Shown: positions 22,761-33,470, counted from the first letter of the stretch. The stretch: DNA of 64,000 nt from Megalobrama amblycephala (GCF_018812025.1 NC_063066.1:2551692-2615691), one strand, 5' to 3'. Numbers and translations are program-made. Notes: a model not told the origin generated them from the letters alone.

Positions 22761-24892
22761 AGGAAAAGGTTTGAGTTTTACTTGGATTACTTTGATGATG
22801 CATCACTATCCCATCTCACTAGTCACATGACTCACAAACCGAATAAGGCATCAAACGCATAAACCTCTGGCCTTGTAATTACTCAAACCCAACAGAACCG
22901 TCAGAATAGGACTTAAGGTCCCATTTCATGATTTTAATTAAAGATAAGTTCCTCTTTGTCTAAGTCTATGCTTAGGTTACTAATCTGAATTCAATACATC
23001 CATATGTTGCTGGTGAGAGGCTAATGTGCGAACAGGGAAAATATTGAAACCCACTGCATTTAATTTGGTTCTGATCAATTCAGATTGACCACACTTAACA
23101 TGCAAATGCTTCTCGGGTCAAATTTACCCTCCTCTTATTTGGCCGTGATTCAGGAAGTCTTACAGCACAGCCAGACATGCTATACCTGTCTTTTTGGATA
23201 CACATGCTGACACTAATATTTCAAGAATACCAATAATCACTAACCAGCTGTTAAGCCAACCTGTCAGAGGCAGTAAATGCATCCATTGGTACTTTATCCC
23301 AGACATCTTCATTGGCTGAAATCACTTAACAAGTAAAAACAATGGCTCTTTTCCAAATTTAAGGCAGACGCCTCAGTGCCTACATAGGCAGCTCCCTTCT
23401 AAGACAGCAGCCTACCATTATGGAACCTCATACACTCTACAAAGGCAGTAACTCTGCAGGCCACACATATAACGCTCTGCGATGGCATATTTTTATAGGC
23501 CAAAACCCATAAACAAGTTGCATTTTAGCACTTCTGGTTACATGGTCTTGAAGTCAATGGGTTTTTTGGTTAAATGGCTGAAATAAGGTCTGTGGTAAAC
23601 ACAAGCTCAAGATATTTTCACATTATATTCTGTAACAAAATCAGTAAACCCCCCTTTTTAAAGCTTTTACTTTCTTAGAAAAGATGGTTGCTAACAAGTG
23701 TCTCAATGGGACTACAGACTTTGTCGGGACATTAAACATCATCATACCAAATGCTGAAAACTCATCTACTAACTAGTGTGCTTTTACAGCCTCGCTGTGT
23801 TTATAATCACGCCCTTCCAAACTACTGTGCCTCAAACTTTCAGTGAAATGTTGTTTTTTACTTCTGCCGATTGTATTTAGGCTTCAAAATTCATAAAAGT
23901 TGTGTTTATTTGTGAAGGTTGTTATGATGAACAAAACTTACAATAATCTTTTGTTGGTCAGAAAGCTTATTTTCTGCAATAATCCAAAAGCCAATGTTTT
24001 AATGGAGGGAACCAGGTTGATGTAAGCTACAAAAATACGTAGTTACAACACTCTTACATTCTGACATGTTGCTGACATTATGATGAAAAAAAAACAACAA
24101 TTTAGGCTCATGCCTAAGAAAAAAACATGCCTGTGATGACATTTCCACAAAATTATGTTGCTTCTTGCACATTTCATGGCTCTTTCAAAGTGTGATGTCC
24201 AGTGAGTGGTGCTTAAAGTTTAAATTTCCTCCAAAACAGATGAAAGTGAATGTTTTATTATGTTGGTCATTATACGTATCGCCGCAGTTCAGAAATGAAA
24301 TAAAAAGTGAAAAGTTAATACTCTATTGCACGTGAAAATAATGTACCACCTACGCTTAACCAAACCCTAAACTTAACCAATAGTGTTAACAAAAGCAAAT
24401 GTTTCTTGTTTCTTCAAGTCTTTGAGGTCCTTGATCATGGCACATGTTTCGTACCCGAATTATTCACATCACAAGTGCAATACTGTACCAGGTGACTACT
24501 GAGCAAGTTTACATATGAAATATCAAAGTGTATTAGTTTACAAATCATGCACTATTTTGGAAGGAACCACTCAAAAATATGCCTTTATTAATCAGTAATC
24601 TGCTCCTTTAATCATAATTTGTGTGAAAAGGAATAAAAGTGGTGTTTTACTGCCTCTAGTGTCCATTTTAGCTGGAAACTACAGTGAACTGTATGTATAA
24701 ATACGTTTATGGAGTTTTTAAAAAATGCAGGTAGAGATACGTTTATAGTATAACAATGCATAATACACAAATATTGGGCAAAATATTCCATTTTAATATC
24801 TATTGTCAATACTTACCAGTACTGTATCAACATGAAATCAACATTAGTCATTATTTTCCTTGTTGGATCACATTCTCAGTGAAGTTTACATG
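22761..24892. other. Intergenic, no gene
   Basis: No convincing open frame or RNA gene. 23330-23480 and 23500-23760 may be repeat-derived but no ends were identified. The rest is unremarkable A+T-rich DNA. Confidence 0.35.
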
Positions 24893-25455
24893 TGATGCTG
24901 CCTGAATTTTTGCATATGCAGATTTTATCCAGATGGGTTCTTGAAAGTCTAGACAGCAAAAAAATCAGATTTTTTCGGAATCTGATTCAAAATACATTTG
25001 GAGGGAAATGCGATTCCAATCATATTTTTACAGATGCATCTCAATCTGGACGTTCTGGCTGCTCAAATCGGATTTCAAATAGTCTTATGCATCATTCTTA
25101 ACACGACACACAACGATAACGTCAAAACCGGTGATGGAAATGCCAGAAGTATTCAAGAAATATGTCCAAAGATTTCGCCATGACTACAGCATGGAACACC
25201 ACAATATATCAGTTATTCCTGTGCAACAGAGGAGTTCTGCAAGGCGCTTATTTGGAGAGCAAGATGATACACCTCCATTTTTCCTGCATCCATTCTGAAA
25301 GCCCCGACACGGGTATGCCTGCGTCCTCACCAAAGCAACCCATGCAGATGTGTAGTCTGGAGTTCTGGACACACAAATCGTATTTGATCAACTGCATTTA
25401 ATAGTGCGGACTGAAAAGAATCAGATTTGAGTCTGCAGTCTGAACACAGCCTTAG
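24893..25455. repeat. Probable non-autonomous DNA transposon remnant
   Basis: AATCAGATTTTTTCGGAATC, AATCGGATTTCAAAT and the far end AGAATCAGATTTGAGTCTGC followed by CTGAACACAGCC recall a common fish MITE type. Four short overlapping frames in different phases show no coding signature. Its boundaries are approximate. Confidence 0.4.
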
Positions 25456-26320
25456 AGGAGAACATGACTGTCTCACTGGGTTTCAGAGCAAGGTGAATCT
25501 ATCATTAGAGGCATTCAATCATATTTTCATTCATTTGCATTTCTTTGTCTAAACCGAATGTAAAAGTTGGATAAAAGCATTTTAAAAGAACAAGCAGCAG
25601 AAGAGGATTGTTAATGATAAAAGCTCAAGGCCTTGGGCAGAAAGCAAAGAGAGGTTCCAAAAATCAATAAAAATGTTACATCCATGTCGACTCCTTGATA
25701 TTTTTCCAATTACGCATTTCCACACTGCTGCTCTGTAAACCTGTTTGTTAGAGCTCTAATAGATGAACACTCAGCACTGCCTGATCAGGAGTGACTGGAA
25801 CAATCGCACTGTTTTACAAGGTAAGCGTTTTCAAATTGATTTGTTAAACAGCATTTTTAAAGACACTCACATATAGGCATTTTTGCACTGACGGAGCATG
25901 AGACTGAGACGGCTGCAATTACAGGCTGCATCTGTGAGTAATTTCATAACGCGGCAGCCCATTTTGACATCGGTAAGAGGCGGCAACACTCTCTGTTTCC
26001 CACTGAGACGCATCAAGGAAACTTCACATCTTTAATTCGCAAATTAGCGCCTCCCTGGAAAAGTGGGAGTGTGTATAGCGCTAAAAACAAGTAATGGAAA
26101 GATAATGTAGCCCATCACTCTCCAAATGACTAATAATATGCTGCCCAGGGAGAGCGTATGCTCTCCTATCAGTCACAAATACCACTTAAATCCCATTTAA
26201 TGACCTTAACTATGAATTCTGCCCAGCAGAAATGTTTATTTTACATTACAAAATGTTTGATTTTATAATGCATCGGTTAACTGTGTGTTCTGGTTGATGG
26301 AAAATTTCTTGGTGTAATTA
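25456..26320. other. Unique-looking intergenic, possible conserved block
   Basis: No gene. 25900-26215 (GAGTAATTTCATAACGCGGC, CTTTAATTCGCAAATTAGCG, CTAATAATATGCTGCCCAGG) has enhancer-like composition. Confidence 0.3.
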
Positions 26321-26521
26321 AATGAAAACACTTTACAGTAAGGTCCCATTAGTTAATGCATTAACTAACATTAATAATGAGCAATACGTTTGTTACAGGA
26401 TTTATTTATTTGTTATAATGAATAAAACTGTTCATTGTAAATTCATGTTAGCTCATGTCCATTAAAAATATTAACATATACACCTTTTAATGATGTATTA
26501 ATAAATGTTGAAATAAACTAA

Positions 26522-27128
26522 GGTGTAACACTTTAGATTAGGGCACACATATTAGCATGCATATGGACCCACTTTATATTAAGTGGCCTTAACTACTATG
26601 TACTTACATTTTAATTAATCATTTGATACAGTGCACTTATTGTGTACATACATGTTTTTACATTGTACTTATATTTTAAAAACACCTGCATGTAATTACA
26701 CCTGTAATTAATTTCTGTAATTACATTCATAATTACACTGTTGACCCATCCCTTAACCCTTACCCCTACCCTTAAACCTACCCATACCACCAAAGCTTTC
26801 CCTAACCTTACCCGTATCCACCTCAATATCAGCAAAAGTGTTTTGCAATTCAATATGAATCCAATAAGTACATTGTACTTATTTTTTGATGTAAGTACAT
26901 AGTAGTTAAGGCCACTTAATATAAAGTGGGACCATGCATATTACTAGGATATTGGCTGTTTATTAGTACTTATAATGACTAATTCTGCATGAACATATTC
27001 TATAACACTTAATCCCACCCAATACCTAAATTTAACAACTACCTTACTAACTATTAATAAGCAGTTATTAGGAGTTTATTGAGGGAAAACTCCTAGTGAA
27101 TATGTGTACCATTATCTAAAGTGTTATC
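26522..27128. mobile_element. Middle nested MITE
   Basis: The terminal inverted repeats share TAACACTTTAGAT and ACACATATT: GTGTAACACTTTAGATTAGG at the left, and at the right the reverse complement of GATAACACTTTAGATAATGG. The body after 26942 contains TTATTAGGAGTTTATTGAGG. It is interrupted by 26565-26933. Confidence 0.75.
26565..26933. mobile_element. Innermost nested MITE with 8-bp duplication
   Basis: An exact 8-bp duplication ATGCATAT (26557-26564 and 26934-26941) flanks a 369-bp element. Its ends are GGACCCACTTTATATTAAG and the reverse complement of GGTCCCACTTTATATTAAG. The inverted repeat extends about 45 bp through AGTGGCCTTAACTACTATGT. The 8-bp duplication points to hAT or P-type transposases. 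Related copies lie at 340-600 and (inverted) 59278-59475. An 80-codon minus frame inside it is not a gene. Confidence 0.85.
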
Positions 27129-27205
27129 TTAACTGAATTAATAAATGCTTTAGAAGTTAGTTCATGTTGTTTAAGCGTTAACAAACGGAACCAATAATAC
27201 ATGCA

Positions 27206-28615
27206 TTTGCTTTCTTTCTGGTTTGTGGAAATCTTGGCGTAATTTTATCAAATGCATAAGCGCACAGTTGTGTCTGTGTCAATCACATCGTTGTTTTGAA
27301 GTGTAGGATTGCACCACTCGCTACTTAATATAAGGTGTCAGCGTTCCCTGTGCTCGATATGCTGTTATTCAGTCAAATATCATGGTCAAAGCTAAATAAA
27401 GAGGGGCGCAGATGAATGAAGATCAAAAGGGCATAAAGCAGCCCAAAAACGACAGAAAGAAGATCACGAAACAAACCCCTGGTCCGGGGAGGCGAGGCGT
27501 CCCTGTGTTTATGGGGGAAAGGGGATGGTTTAACGGATGAAATTGAACGGATTAGCATGAGCCGCTCTAGCTTTGATTGCCTCTGACTGAAAATATTTGA
27601 AAGCCACCAGGGGCCCCTCAGATGTTATGATATGGTCAATTCAGAGCCCTGTGTGTTTTGCTACAGGCTTCGGTTATAGAAATTGAATTGATATTTTGTA
27701 AACTTCATTTGCGGATAATATGATCTGACAGGGACAAATGCACAGGCGAATTGTTTTCAAACCGACTCCAAATGAAACTTATTACGGGGGTAAATGTGTA
27801 TTTCTTTGTCTTCCCTCCGCTCTCTCAGGCTCTCTCTTAGACCCTGAATATGTATCCATTTTCAGGGTAATTGAATTGATACTGTCATGTGTGGGGGCCA
27901 ACAGATTCACGCAGCAGGGCGGATGGCCCCAGTGATTGAATCGAAAAACAGGGAGAAAAAATTTCCTTGGCCATGAGCCCGCTAGGTCACAGTGCCATCA
28001 TAAGATAGACACACCTCACTGTTTTCTGATTACACCGACGGCCCCAATTGTCTTTCCAATAATCTGCCCCTGTGATATAATGCAGACTTTTCCAATTCCG
28101 CCGGCTCCGGCCAGACCTCAGATGTGTTACATATTAATTTCCTTCCCCGTAAAATTTGCTCAGCTTTAGCTCAAATTCAGTTAGCCGGATTGATGAAAGT
28201 GGCAAAAGGATACGACGTTTACTGATTCTCCCTTTTCACCTTTGATTAGCTCCACTTGTGAATTATTCCTTTGCTGTCAGTCTGCTATTTAGCAGCTGGG
28301 TGGGCCGGTCTCGAAGCTGCGGCCATGAGGGAGAAAATAAGGTAGCTCGCAATCTCCGAGCCGGCGGAGCTTTTGGAAAACCGCTGACTTCCACTGCGTC
28401 CTTATCGCGTACGGTGGCCTCCGAGAGTCCGCTGAGACCATGCTGAAAGTCTGGCGTTTATTTATTTTTTTAACTGGAAATAAATTTATGTTTATGTTGA
28501 AATCGTGCTGGATAACATGATTGTCAGGGTTTGTATATATCAGCTCGAGTGCTGCTGTTGTAACGTAAACGTACCTTAATGATACTAGCTATTGGAGTGC
28601 ATTGGTTCCGGAAGT
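27206..28615. other. Unique-looking intergenic, candidate regulatory stretch
   Basis: No gene is supported. 27400-28440 lacks recognised repeats and is composition-balanced, with repeated AATTGAATTGATA-type motifs (27680 and 27870) and TCCGCCGGCTCCGGCC at 28095. Frames of 61-77 codons in several phases match nothing known. Confidence 0.3.
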
Positions 28616-28860
28616 ATTTTTTTTAATTAAAAAATAAAAATAAGTATAATAAATGAAATATATTATAAATAAAATATAAGAATGTGATAAATATATAGGG
28701 CCTAACAAAAATATAAGTATAATATAATATATATAAGTAGCCAATTATGAATAAAATATAATTAATTATAATACATGTAAGTATAATAAATAAAAATATA
28801 TATTCTTTAAAAAAAATTTAAATAATTAAAAATGTTGAAATAATGCAAATTGATGCAAAT
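28616..28860. repeat. A+T-rich low-complexity tract
   Basis: An irregular run of AAGTATAATAAAT and AATAAAATATA words with no stable period. Confidence 0.8.
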
Positions 28861-28933
28861 ATACGTTCCCTCCCATGCCAGAGACGCCAGTTTGAATCCT
28901 GCTTAGAGCGGGTCGAGTAGGACCAGTAACATT

Positions 28934-28951
28934 TGGTGCCGTGACCCGGAT
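28934..28951 (+). other. Histidine-tRNA-like primer binding site, unit 1
   Basis: TGGTGCCGTGACCCGGAT is complementary to the 3' end of vertebrate histidine tRNA as I recall it, including the CCA tail, with at most one difference. Because CCA is added after transcription, a match that includes it favours a reverse-transcription primer site over tRNA-gene ancestry. Confidence 0.55.
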
Positions 28952-29146
28952 GGGAGTGAGGTTTAGGGTGGTGAGTATAACAGAGGCCAGCTAGTAAGAG
29001 CTGTGCATGTAAATTTCACTCCCCTGATCTCAAGAGGCGCACTAGAGGCTGTGGTCTTTAGCGTCCTTGTTAGCACACCCAGCTCCAATAACAGAGACGC
29101 CGGTTTGAATCCCGCTTGGAGCGGTTTGAGTAGGACTGGTTACATT

Positions 29147-29164
29147 TGGTGCCGTGACCCGGAT
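29147..29164 (+). other. Histidine-tRNA-like primer binding site, unit 2
   Basis: Identical 18-mer, exactly 213 bp from the first. The L2 insertion begins only four bases later. Confidence 0.55.
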
Positions 29165-29167
29165 GGG

Positions 29168-29515
29168 AGTCAAGTCACCTTTATTTATATAGCGCTTTTA
29201 CAATGCAGATTGTGTCAAAGCAGCTTTACATTGATAACTGGTACATAAATTTGGCTGCACAGCAGCTCTTAAAGAATAGTGTCAATGCAGGCAGATCAGA
29301 AGCACTGTTGAATAAATGTCAAGAATACTGTTGAATATCAAATGTCAAGTCAAATGTCAAGTGTCCCCAACTAAGCAAGCCAAAGGCGACAACGGCAAGG
29401 AACCCAATCTCCATCAGGTGGCAAACAAGTGGCAAATAGGTGTTAAAATGGAGAAAAAAACCTTGGGAGAAACCAGGCTTAGTCGGGGGGGCCAGTTCTC
29501 CTCTGTCGAACAGTG
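29168..29515 (-). mobile_element. L2-type LINE 3' UTR, inverted
   Basis: TTTATTTATATAGCGCTTTT and TTGTGTCAAAGCAGCTTTAC at the left are the reverse complement of an L2 3' terminus. GGGAGAAACCAGGCTTAGTC and CCAGTTCTCCTCTG at the right belong to the 3' UTR typical of fish L2/CR1-group elements (from memory). The 3' end faces left, and the piece is truncated where the plus-strand copy starts. Confidence 0.7.
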
Positions 29516-30170
29516 CTTTGTTACGATTCAGGTTGCTATCATAAGTCTGATAGGATCCACTAAGTCCACTAAAGGAGGGAGAGCGTTTTCACATTTGGCT
29601 CCAAAACTCTGGAATAGCCTTCCTGATCAGACTCGCTCACCCAGTTTAAATCTAGATTAAAAATGCATCTCTTCAGCCAAGCATTCACATAATGCATCTC
29701 ATATCAGATCAATTGCACATGACTATCTTTGATTAATGTTATGAACAGCAGCTACGCTAATTATTCTCCATTTGCTTTTCTGTTTTACTTCGGGACGCCC
29801 GTCCATCAGCTTCAGTTTGGATCCAGCCTCTTAAGAAGACCTCAGATGACCAACACCTACGAAGAGACGGCGCCAACTCCTGCGAGGACTTCAGAAGATG
29901 CAATCATCTGGATCAACATGCACATTCCCAAATTTCTATATATCCTAATTATTGATAATATTTAATTCATTTTTCCAGGAGCTCATTGCTTCTACCTTCC
30001 GTTAAACTGCTAACAGTGACTGTAAATTAATTGCCTAAATTATTACATTATTTGCTAACTGCATTCTTTAAATTGTAATGTTGTCATGCATTCTCTGTAA
30101 AGCTGCTTTGAAACTATATGTATCGTGAAAAGCGCTATACAAATAAATGTGAATTGAATTGAATTGAATT
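29516..30170 (+). mobile_element. L2-type LINE 3' end, forward
   Basis: A 5'-truncated LINE. It comprises the end of the reverse-transcriptase reading frame (see 29571-29700), about 400 bp of 3' UTR, the conserved CTGTAAAGCTGCTTTGAAAC and AAAAGCGCTATACAAATAAA terminus, and a short (TTGAA)n tail at 30151-30170. It is joined head-to-head with the inverted copy at 29168-29515. Confidence 0.8.
29571..29700 (+). pseudogene. LINE reverse transcriptase, C-terminal remnant
   Basis: The translation contains AFSHLAPKLWNSLPDQTR, the conserved C-terminal signature (LWNSLP) of L2/CR1/jockey-group ORF2 proteins of fish. This is the tail just past the reverse-transcriptase domain. A TAG interrupts the frame directly after SLNL, before codons that read KMHLFSQAFT, and everything upstream is missing. 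It is a dead copy. Confidence 0.8.
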
Positions 30171-30345
30171 AACGGAGGCTAGCTAGTAAGAGCTGTGCAT
30201 GTAAACCTCACTCCCGTGCTCTCAAGAGGTGCTCTAGCGACTGAAACTAGAGACTGTGGTCTTTAGCGTCCTTGTTAGTGCGCTGACCTCCCATGCCAGA
30301 GATGACGATTCGAATCCTGCTCAGAAAGGGTGGAGAAGGACAGGG

Positions 30346-30940
30346 TACCTAAGCTTTATATTACACCTCAAATGACAAGGGAATTTATAGTCATTTATAG
30401 TGATAATATTAAGTAGCTTGGGTCTCAAATGGCTTGGGTATGCTGAGCATTCACAGCTTATATGGACGGCACGCCCCTGGCACACAGTCATCTTTGCTGA
30501 AAGTTCTTCAGCATTTTCTACTATGAGCATGTTTTAAGTAGATCAGCTTTGCAGTCCCTGCATTCTGTTTGTGTTCAGCTATTTTTGAGCTCCTTACTCA
30601 TTCAGTGCTGTCTGCGCTCAGTAAGTGTGGTTTTGTAGTAGCAGTTGGGGCTGTGCTGACTGTGATTTCAAAACACTGCTTCATGAAGCTTCGAAGCTTT
30701 ACAAATCTTTTGTTTCGAATCAGTGGTTTGGAGCGTGTCTCAAACTGCCAAAGTCATGCCCCCCAGTGGTGAACCATTGAAATTTCAAAACTCTTATGAT
30801 GCAAGGAAGCCTCGTTTACTGAAATCACGTGACTAGATATTGTCGAATAAAGTTGTTATTTTGTTTTTTGGTGCACAAATGGTTTTGTGCTTCATAACAT
30901 TAAGGTTGAACCACTGTAGTCGCATGAACTGTTTTAAATA
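30346..30940. repeat. Probable dispersed repeat, Tc1 insertion target
   Basis: 30670-30940 (TTCATGAAGCTTCGAAGC, CCCCCCAGTGGTGAACCATTG, GAACCACTGTAGTCGCATGA) is a common cyprinid repeat type. Its continuation CATTTTTGGGTGAATTAACCC appears at 32448 after the Tc1 element. 30346-30660 contains nothing recognised. Confidence 0.45.
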
Positions 30941-32420
30941 CAGGTGCTGGTCATATAATTAGAATATCATCAAAAAGTTGATTTATTTCACTAATTCCAT
31001 TCAAAAAGTGAAACTTGTATATTATATTCATTCATTACACACAGACTGATATATTTCAAATGTTTATTTCTTTTAATTTTGATGATTATAACTGACAACT
31101 AAGGAAAATCCCAAATTCAGTATCTCAGAAAATTAGAATATTGTGAAAAGGTTCAATATTGAAGACACCTGGTGCCACACTCTAATCAGCTAATTAACTC
31201 AAAACACCTGCAAAGGCCTTTAAATGGTCTCTCAATCTAGTTCTGTAGGCTACACAATCATGGGGAAGACTGCTGAATTGACAGTTGTCCAAAAGACGAC
31301 CACTGACACCTTGCACAAGGAGGGGAAGACACAAAAGGTCATTGCAAAAGAGGCTGGCTGTTCACAGAGCTCTGTGTCCAAGCACATTAATAGAGAGGCG
31401 AAGGGAAGGAAAAGATGTGGTAGAAAAAAGTGTACAAGCAATAGGGATAACCGCACCCTGGAGAGGATTGTGAAACAAAACCCATTCAAAAATGTGGGGG
31501 AGATTCACAAAGAGTGGACTGCAGCTGGAGTCAGTGCTTCAAGAACCACTACGCACAGACGTATGCAAGACATGGGTTTCAGCTGTCGCATTCCTTGTGT
31601 CAAGCCACTCTTGAACAACAGACAGCGTCAGAAGCGTCTCGCCTGGGCTAAAGACAAAAAGGACTGGACTGCTGCTGAGTGGTCCAAAGTTATGTTCTCT
31701 GATGAAAGTAAATTTAGCATTTCCTTTGGAAATCAGGGTCCCAGAGTCTGGAGGAAGAGAGGAGAGGCACACAATCCACATTTCTTGAGGTCCAGTGTAA
31801 AGTTTCCACAGTCAGTGATGGTTTGGGGTGCCATGTCATCTGCTGGTGTTGGTCCACTGTGTTTTCTGAGGTCCAAGGTCAACACAGCCGTATACCAGGA
31901 AGTTTTAGAGCACTTCATGCTTCCTGCAAACTCGCCTGACCTTAACCCCATAGAAAATCTATGGGGTATTGTGAAGAGGAAGATGCGATATGCCAGACCC
32001 AACAATGCAGAAGAGCTGAAGGCCACTATCAGAGCAACCTGGGCTCTCATAACACCTGAGCAGTGCCACAGACTGATCGACTCCATGCCACGCCGCATTG
32101 CTGCAGTAATTCAGGCAAAAGGAGCCCCAACTAAGTATTGAGTGCTGTACATGCTCATACTTTTCATGTTCATACTTTTCAGTTGGCCAAGATTTCTAAA
32201 AATCCTTTCTTTGTATTGGTCTTAAGTAATATTCTAATTTTCTGAGAGACTGAATTTGGGATTTTCCTTAGTTGTCAGTTATAATCATCAAAATTAAAAG
32301 AAATAAACATTTGAAATATATCAGTCTGTGTGTAATGAATGAATATAATATACAAGTTTCACTTTTTGAATGGAATTAGTGAAATAAATCAACTTTTTGA
32401 TGATATTCTAATTATATGGT
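30941..32420 (+). mobile_element. Tc1-like transposon with ~200-bp inverted repeats
   Basis: The left terminus CAGGTGCTGGTCATATAATT follows a TA at 30939-30940. Inverted repeats of about 200 bp (left 30941-31143, right 32226-32420) share TAGAATATCATCAAAAAGTT, ACACAGACTGATATATTTC and CTCAGAAAATTAGAATATT. The outermost ~12 bases of the right end are replaced (reading TGGTCTTACGAG), so the TA duplication cannot be seen there. One plus-strand transposase frame lies between the repeats. This is a family I recall from many fish genomes. Confidence 0.9.
31260..32141 (+). CDS. Tc1 transposase, internally deleted
   Basis: The frame is open over 293 codons from the preferred ATG (MGKTAELTV...); upstream codons back to 31224 are in frame but not family-like. 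It has an N-terminal paired-like DNA-binding region with the helix-turn-helix AKEAGCSQSSVSKHI and a basic GRKRCGRKK stretch. The first catalytic aspartate is in MFSDESKF and the glutamate in SPDLNPIENLWG. The segment that should lie between EHFMLPA and NSPDLNP, which carries the second catalytic aspartate (normally QQD-type), is absent. About 45 residues are lost compared with the usual ~340. The deletion keeps the frame, but the protein cannot complete the DDE triad. It may still bind the inverted repeats. The junction is near 31922-31929. Confidence 0.85.
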   Translation: MGKTAELTVVQKTTTDTLHKEGKTQKVIAKEAGCSQSSVSKHINREAKGRKRCGRKKCTSNRDNRTLERIVKQNPFKNVGEIHKEWTAAGVSASRTTTHRRMQDMGFSCRIPCVKPLLNNRQRQKRLAWAKDKKDWTAAEWSKVMFSDESKFSISFGNQGPRVWRKRGEAHNPHFLRSSVKFPQSVMVWGAMSSAGVGPLCFLRSKVNTAVYQEVLEHFMLPANSPDLNPIENLWGIVKRKMRYARPNNAEELKATIRATWALITPEQCHRLIDSMPRRIAAVIQAKGAPTKY

Positions 32421-32997
32421 CTTACGAGTGATTCATTACATAATTTTCATTTTTGGGTGAATTAACCCTTTAAAGCACTAGCCAATGCAAACCACAGTAA
32501 ATGCCTCAACATAGTTCCAGTAAAACACATGCTGTTGTGCTTTTAGCATTCATTCTTTAGCCTCTTTTGTTAGTGAGTAAACATCAGCCTAATTGCCTAT
32601 CTCATGTTAAATTATTTTTTATGGATATTTAGAGGGCATGTAATTGCCATGGTAATAAACATTGACTTCTGTCTCCCAGACATGACTCGAATCCTCTCTA
32701 TAAAAATCATCTGCGATGGCAACCTGCCAACCTCCCCTGATGTTGGTGAGCAGTTTGTCATAAAATGCTAATTGCTTATTGACCGAGACCCTATATGGAG
32801 ATAAGAAGGCAAGGTACACAGCAGGCATAAAGCTGCAGATATCACGGATCATTTGAAGACGTGATGGGCTGAAAGGACCACTTGAAAGTGCGGGATTCTG
32901 CTCGTAGCTCATTTTAACATTTCTATCAAACGCATAGTCATTTAGACCTTTAGGCTAGGAAACGGAAAACCTGCATTTCCAATCGAACAATTTAAGG
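32421..32997. other. MITE scrap and unique-looking sequence
   Basis: 32440-32475 is a CATTTTTGGGTGAATTAACCCTTTAA-type MITE end. 32580-32930 (GCCTAATTGCCTATCTCATG, GGCATGTAATTGCCATGG, AAATGCTAATTGCTTATTGA) looks like a conserved noncoding block; a 97-codon minus frame there has no family resemblance. Confidence 0.3.
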
Positions 32998-33130
32998 CAG
33001 TGGTTCCCAACCCTAGTCCTTGAGTAACCCCCAACAGTTCACATTTTGAATGTCTCTCTAGTCTGACAAACACCTATCATGTCATCGTCATGGACCAATG
33101 GTAATTCAAAGGTGTTTACCAGACAGAGCT
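32998..33130 (+). repeat. hAT-type MITE end (CAGTGGTTCCCAACCC)
   Basis: CAGTGGTTCCCAACCCTAGT and GACAAACACCTATCATGTCA are characteristic of a common fish hAT MITE (from memory). Only the left part is present. Confidence 0.5.
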
Positions 33131-33184
33131 AACTTTTCCAGGAAGTTTATTTTGGCAAGCTGTTTCAAACTCAGGAAATAAACA

Positions 33185-33470
33185 TAAAACGAACTGCGTT
33201 TTGGCCTGATTTTGTTCAAAAAGACATCACACCAATTCGTTCTTTGATTTCATTTGAAGTATATCGAGGGTATATGCAGAACACAAAAGAAGATATTTTG
33301 AAGAAATGTCTCATGACTTTTTTGTCTATACAATGGAAGTCAATGTTCACCAAAACTGTTTGGTTCCCAACATTCTTTAAAATATCTTATTTTGAGTTCC
33401 GCAGAAGAAAGGAAGTTTGGTACGACATGTAAACGATGAATTTTGGGGTGAACTAACCCTTTAATCTTTT
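33185..33470. repeat. MITE right half (GGGGTGAACTAACCCTTTAA)
   Basis: AGAAGATATTTTGAAGAAAT, CAATGGAAGTCAATGTTCAC and the end TTTTGGGGTGAACTAACCC place this in the family at 18160, 22205 and 57833. The 62-codon frame here is repeat-derived. Confidence 0.7.

Larger units (their letters stand above)
26328..27195. mobile_element. Outermost of three nested MITEs
   Basis: The left part is ACTTTACAGTAAGGTCCCAT, TTAGTTAATGCATTAACTAA. The right part, after 27129, resumes with GAATTAATAAATGCTTTAGA and GTTAGTTCATG. Both halves belong to the family at 12355-12545 and 17913-18080. The intervening 26522-27128 is a separate insertion. Confidence 0.65.
28866..30345 (+). mobile_element. Tandem 213-bp TRIM/SINE-like repeat, split by L2
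   Basis: Two full-register units and part of a third share, in order, CCAGCTAGTAAGAGCTGTGC, TCAAGAGG, GTGGTCTTTAGCGTCCTTGT, a tRNA B-box-like GGTTTGAATCC and TGGTGCCGTGACCCGGAT. B-box-like words at 28889 and 29102 and primer-site-like words at 28934 and 29147 both give a period of exactly 213 bp. The third unit (30171-30345, B-box-like GATTCGAATCC at 30307) follows the LINE insertion at 29168-30170. A tRNA-type internal promoter would suggest a SINE; the primer-binding-like site would suggest a miniature LTR element whose units share terminal repeats. Confidence 0.6.

Noticed and set aside
24892..25401. Cluster of 61-79-codon frames, possible broken gene
   Set aside because: Frames are in conflicting phases and strands without a recognisable protein; the interval looks like a DNA-transposon remnant.
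28880..29120. Functional tRNA gene suggested by the B-box-like GGTTTGAATCC
   Set aside because: No cloverleaf with a good A box or anticodon arm could be drawn, and the motif recurs every 213 bp in a repeat.
29168..30170. Twin-priming inversion of a single LINE insertion
   Set aside because: Both halves contain the 3' terminus, whereas twin priming yields non-overlapping parts of one element.
32619..32912. 97-codon minus-strand frame
   Set aside because: No family resemblance; overlaps a unique-looking A+T-rich block better explained as noncoding.
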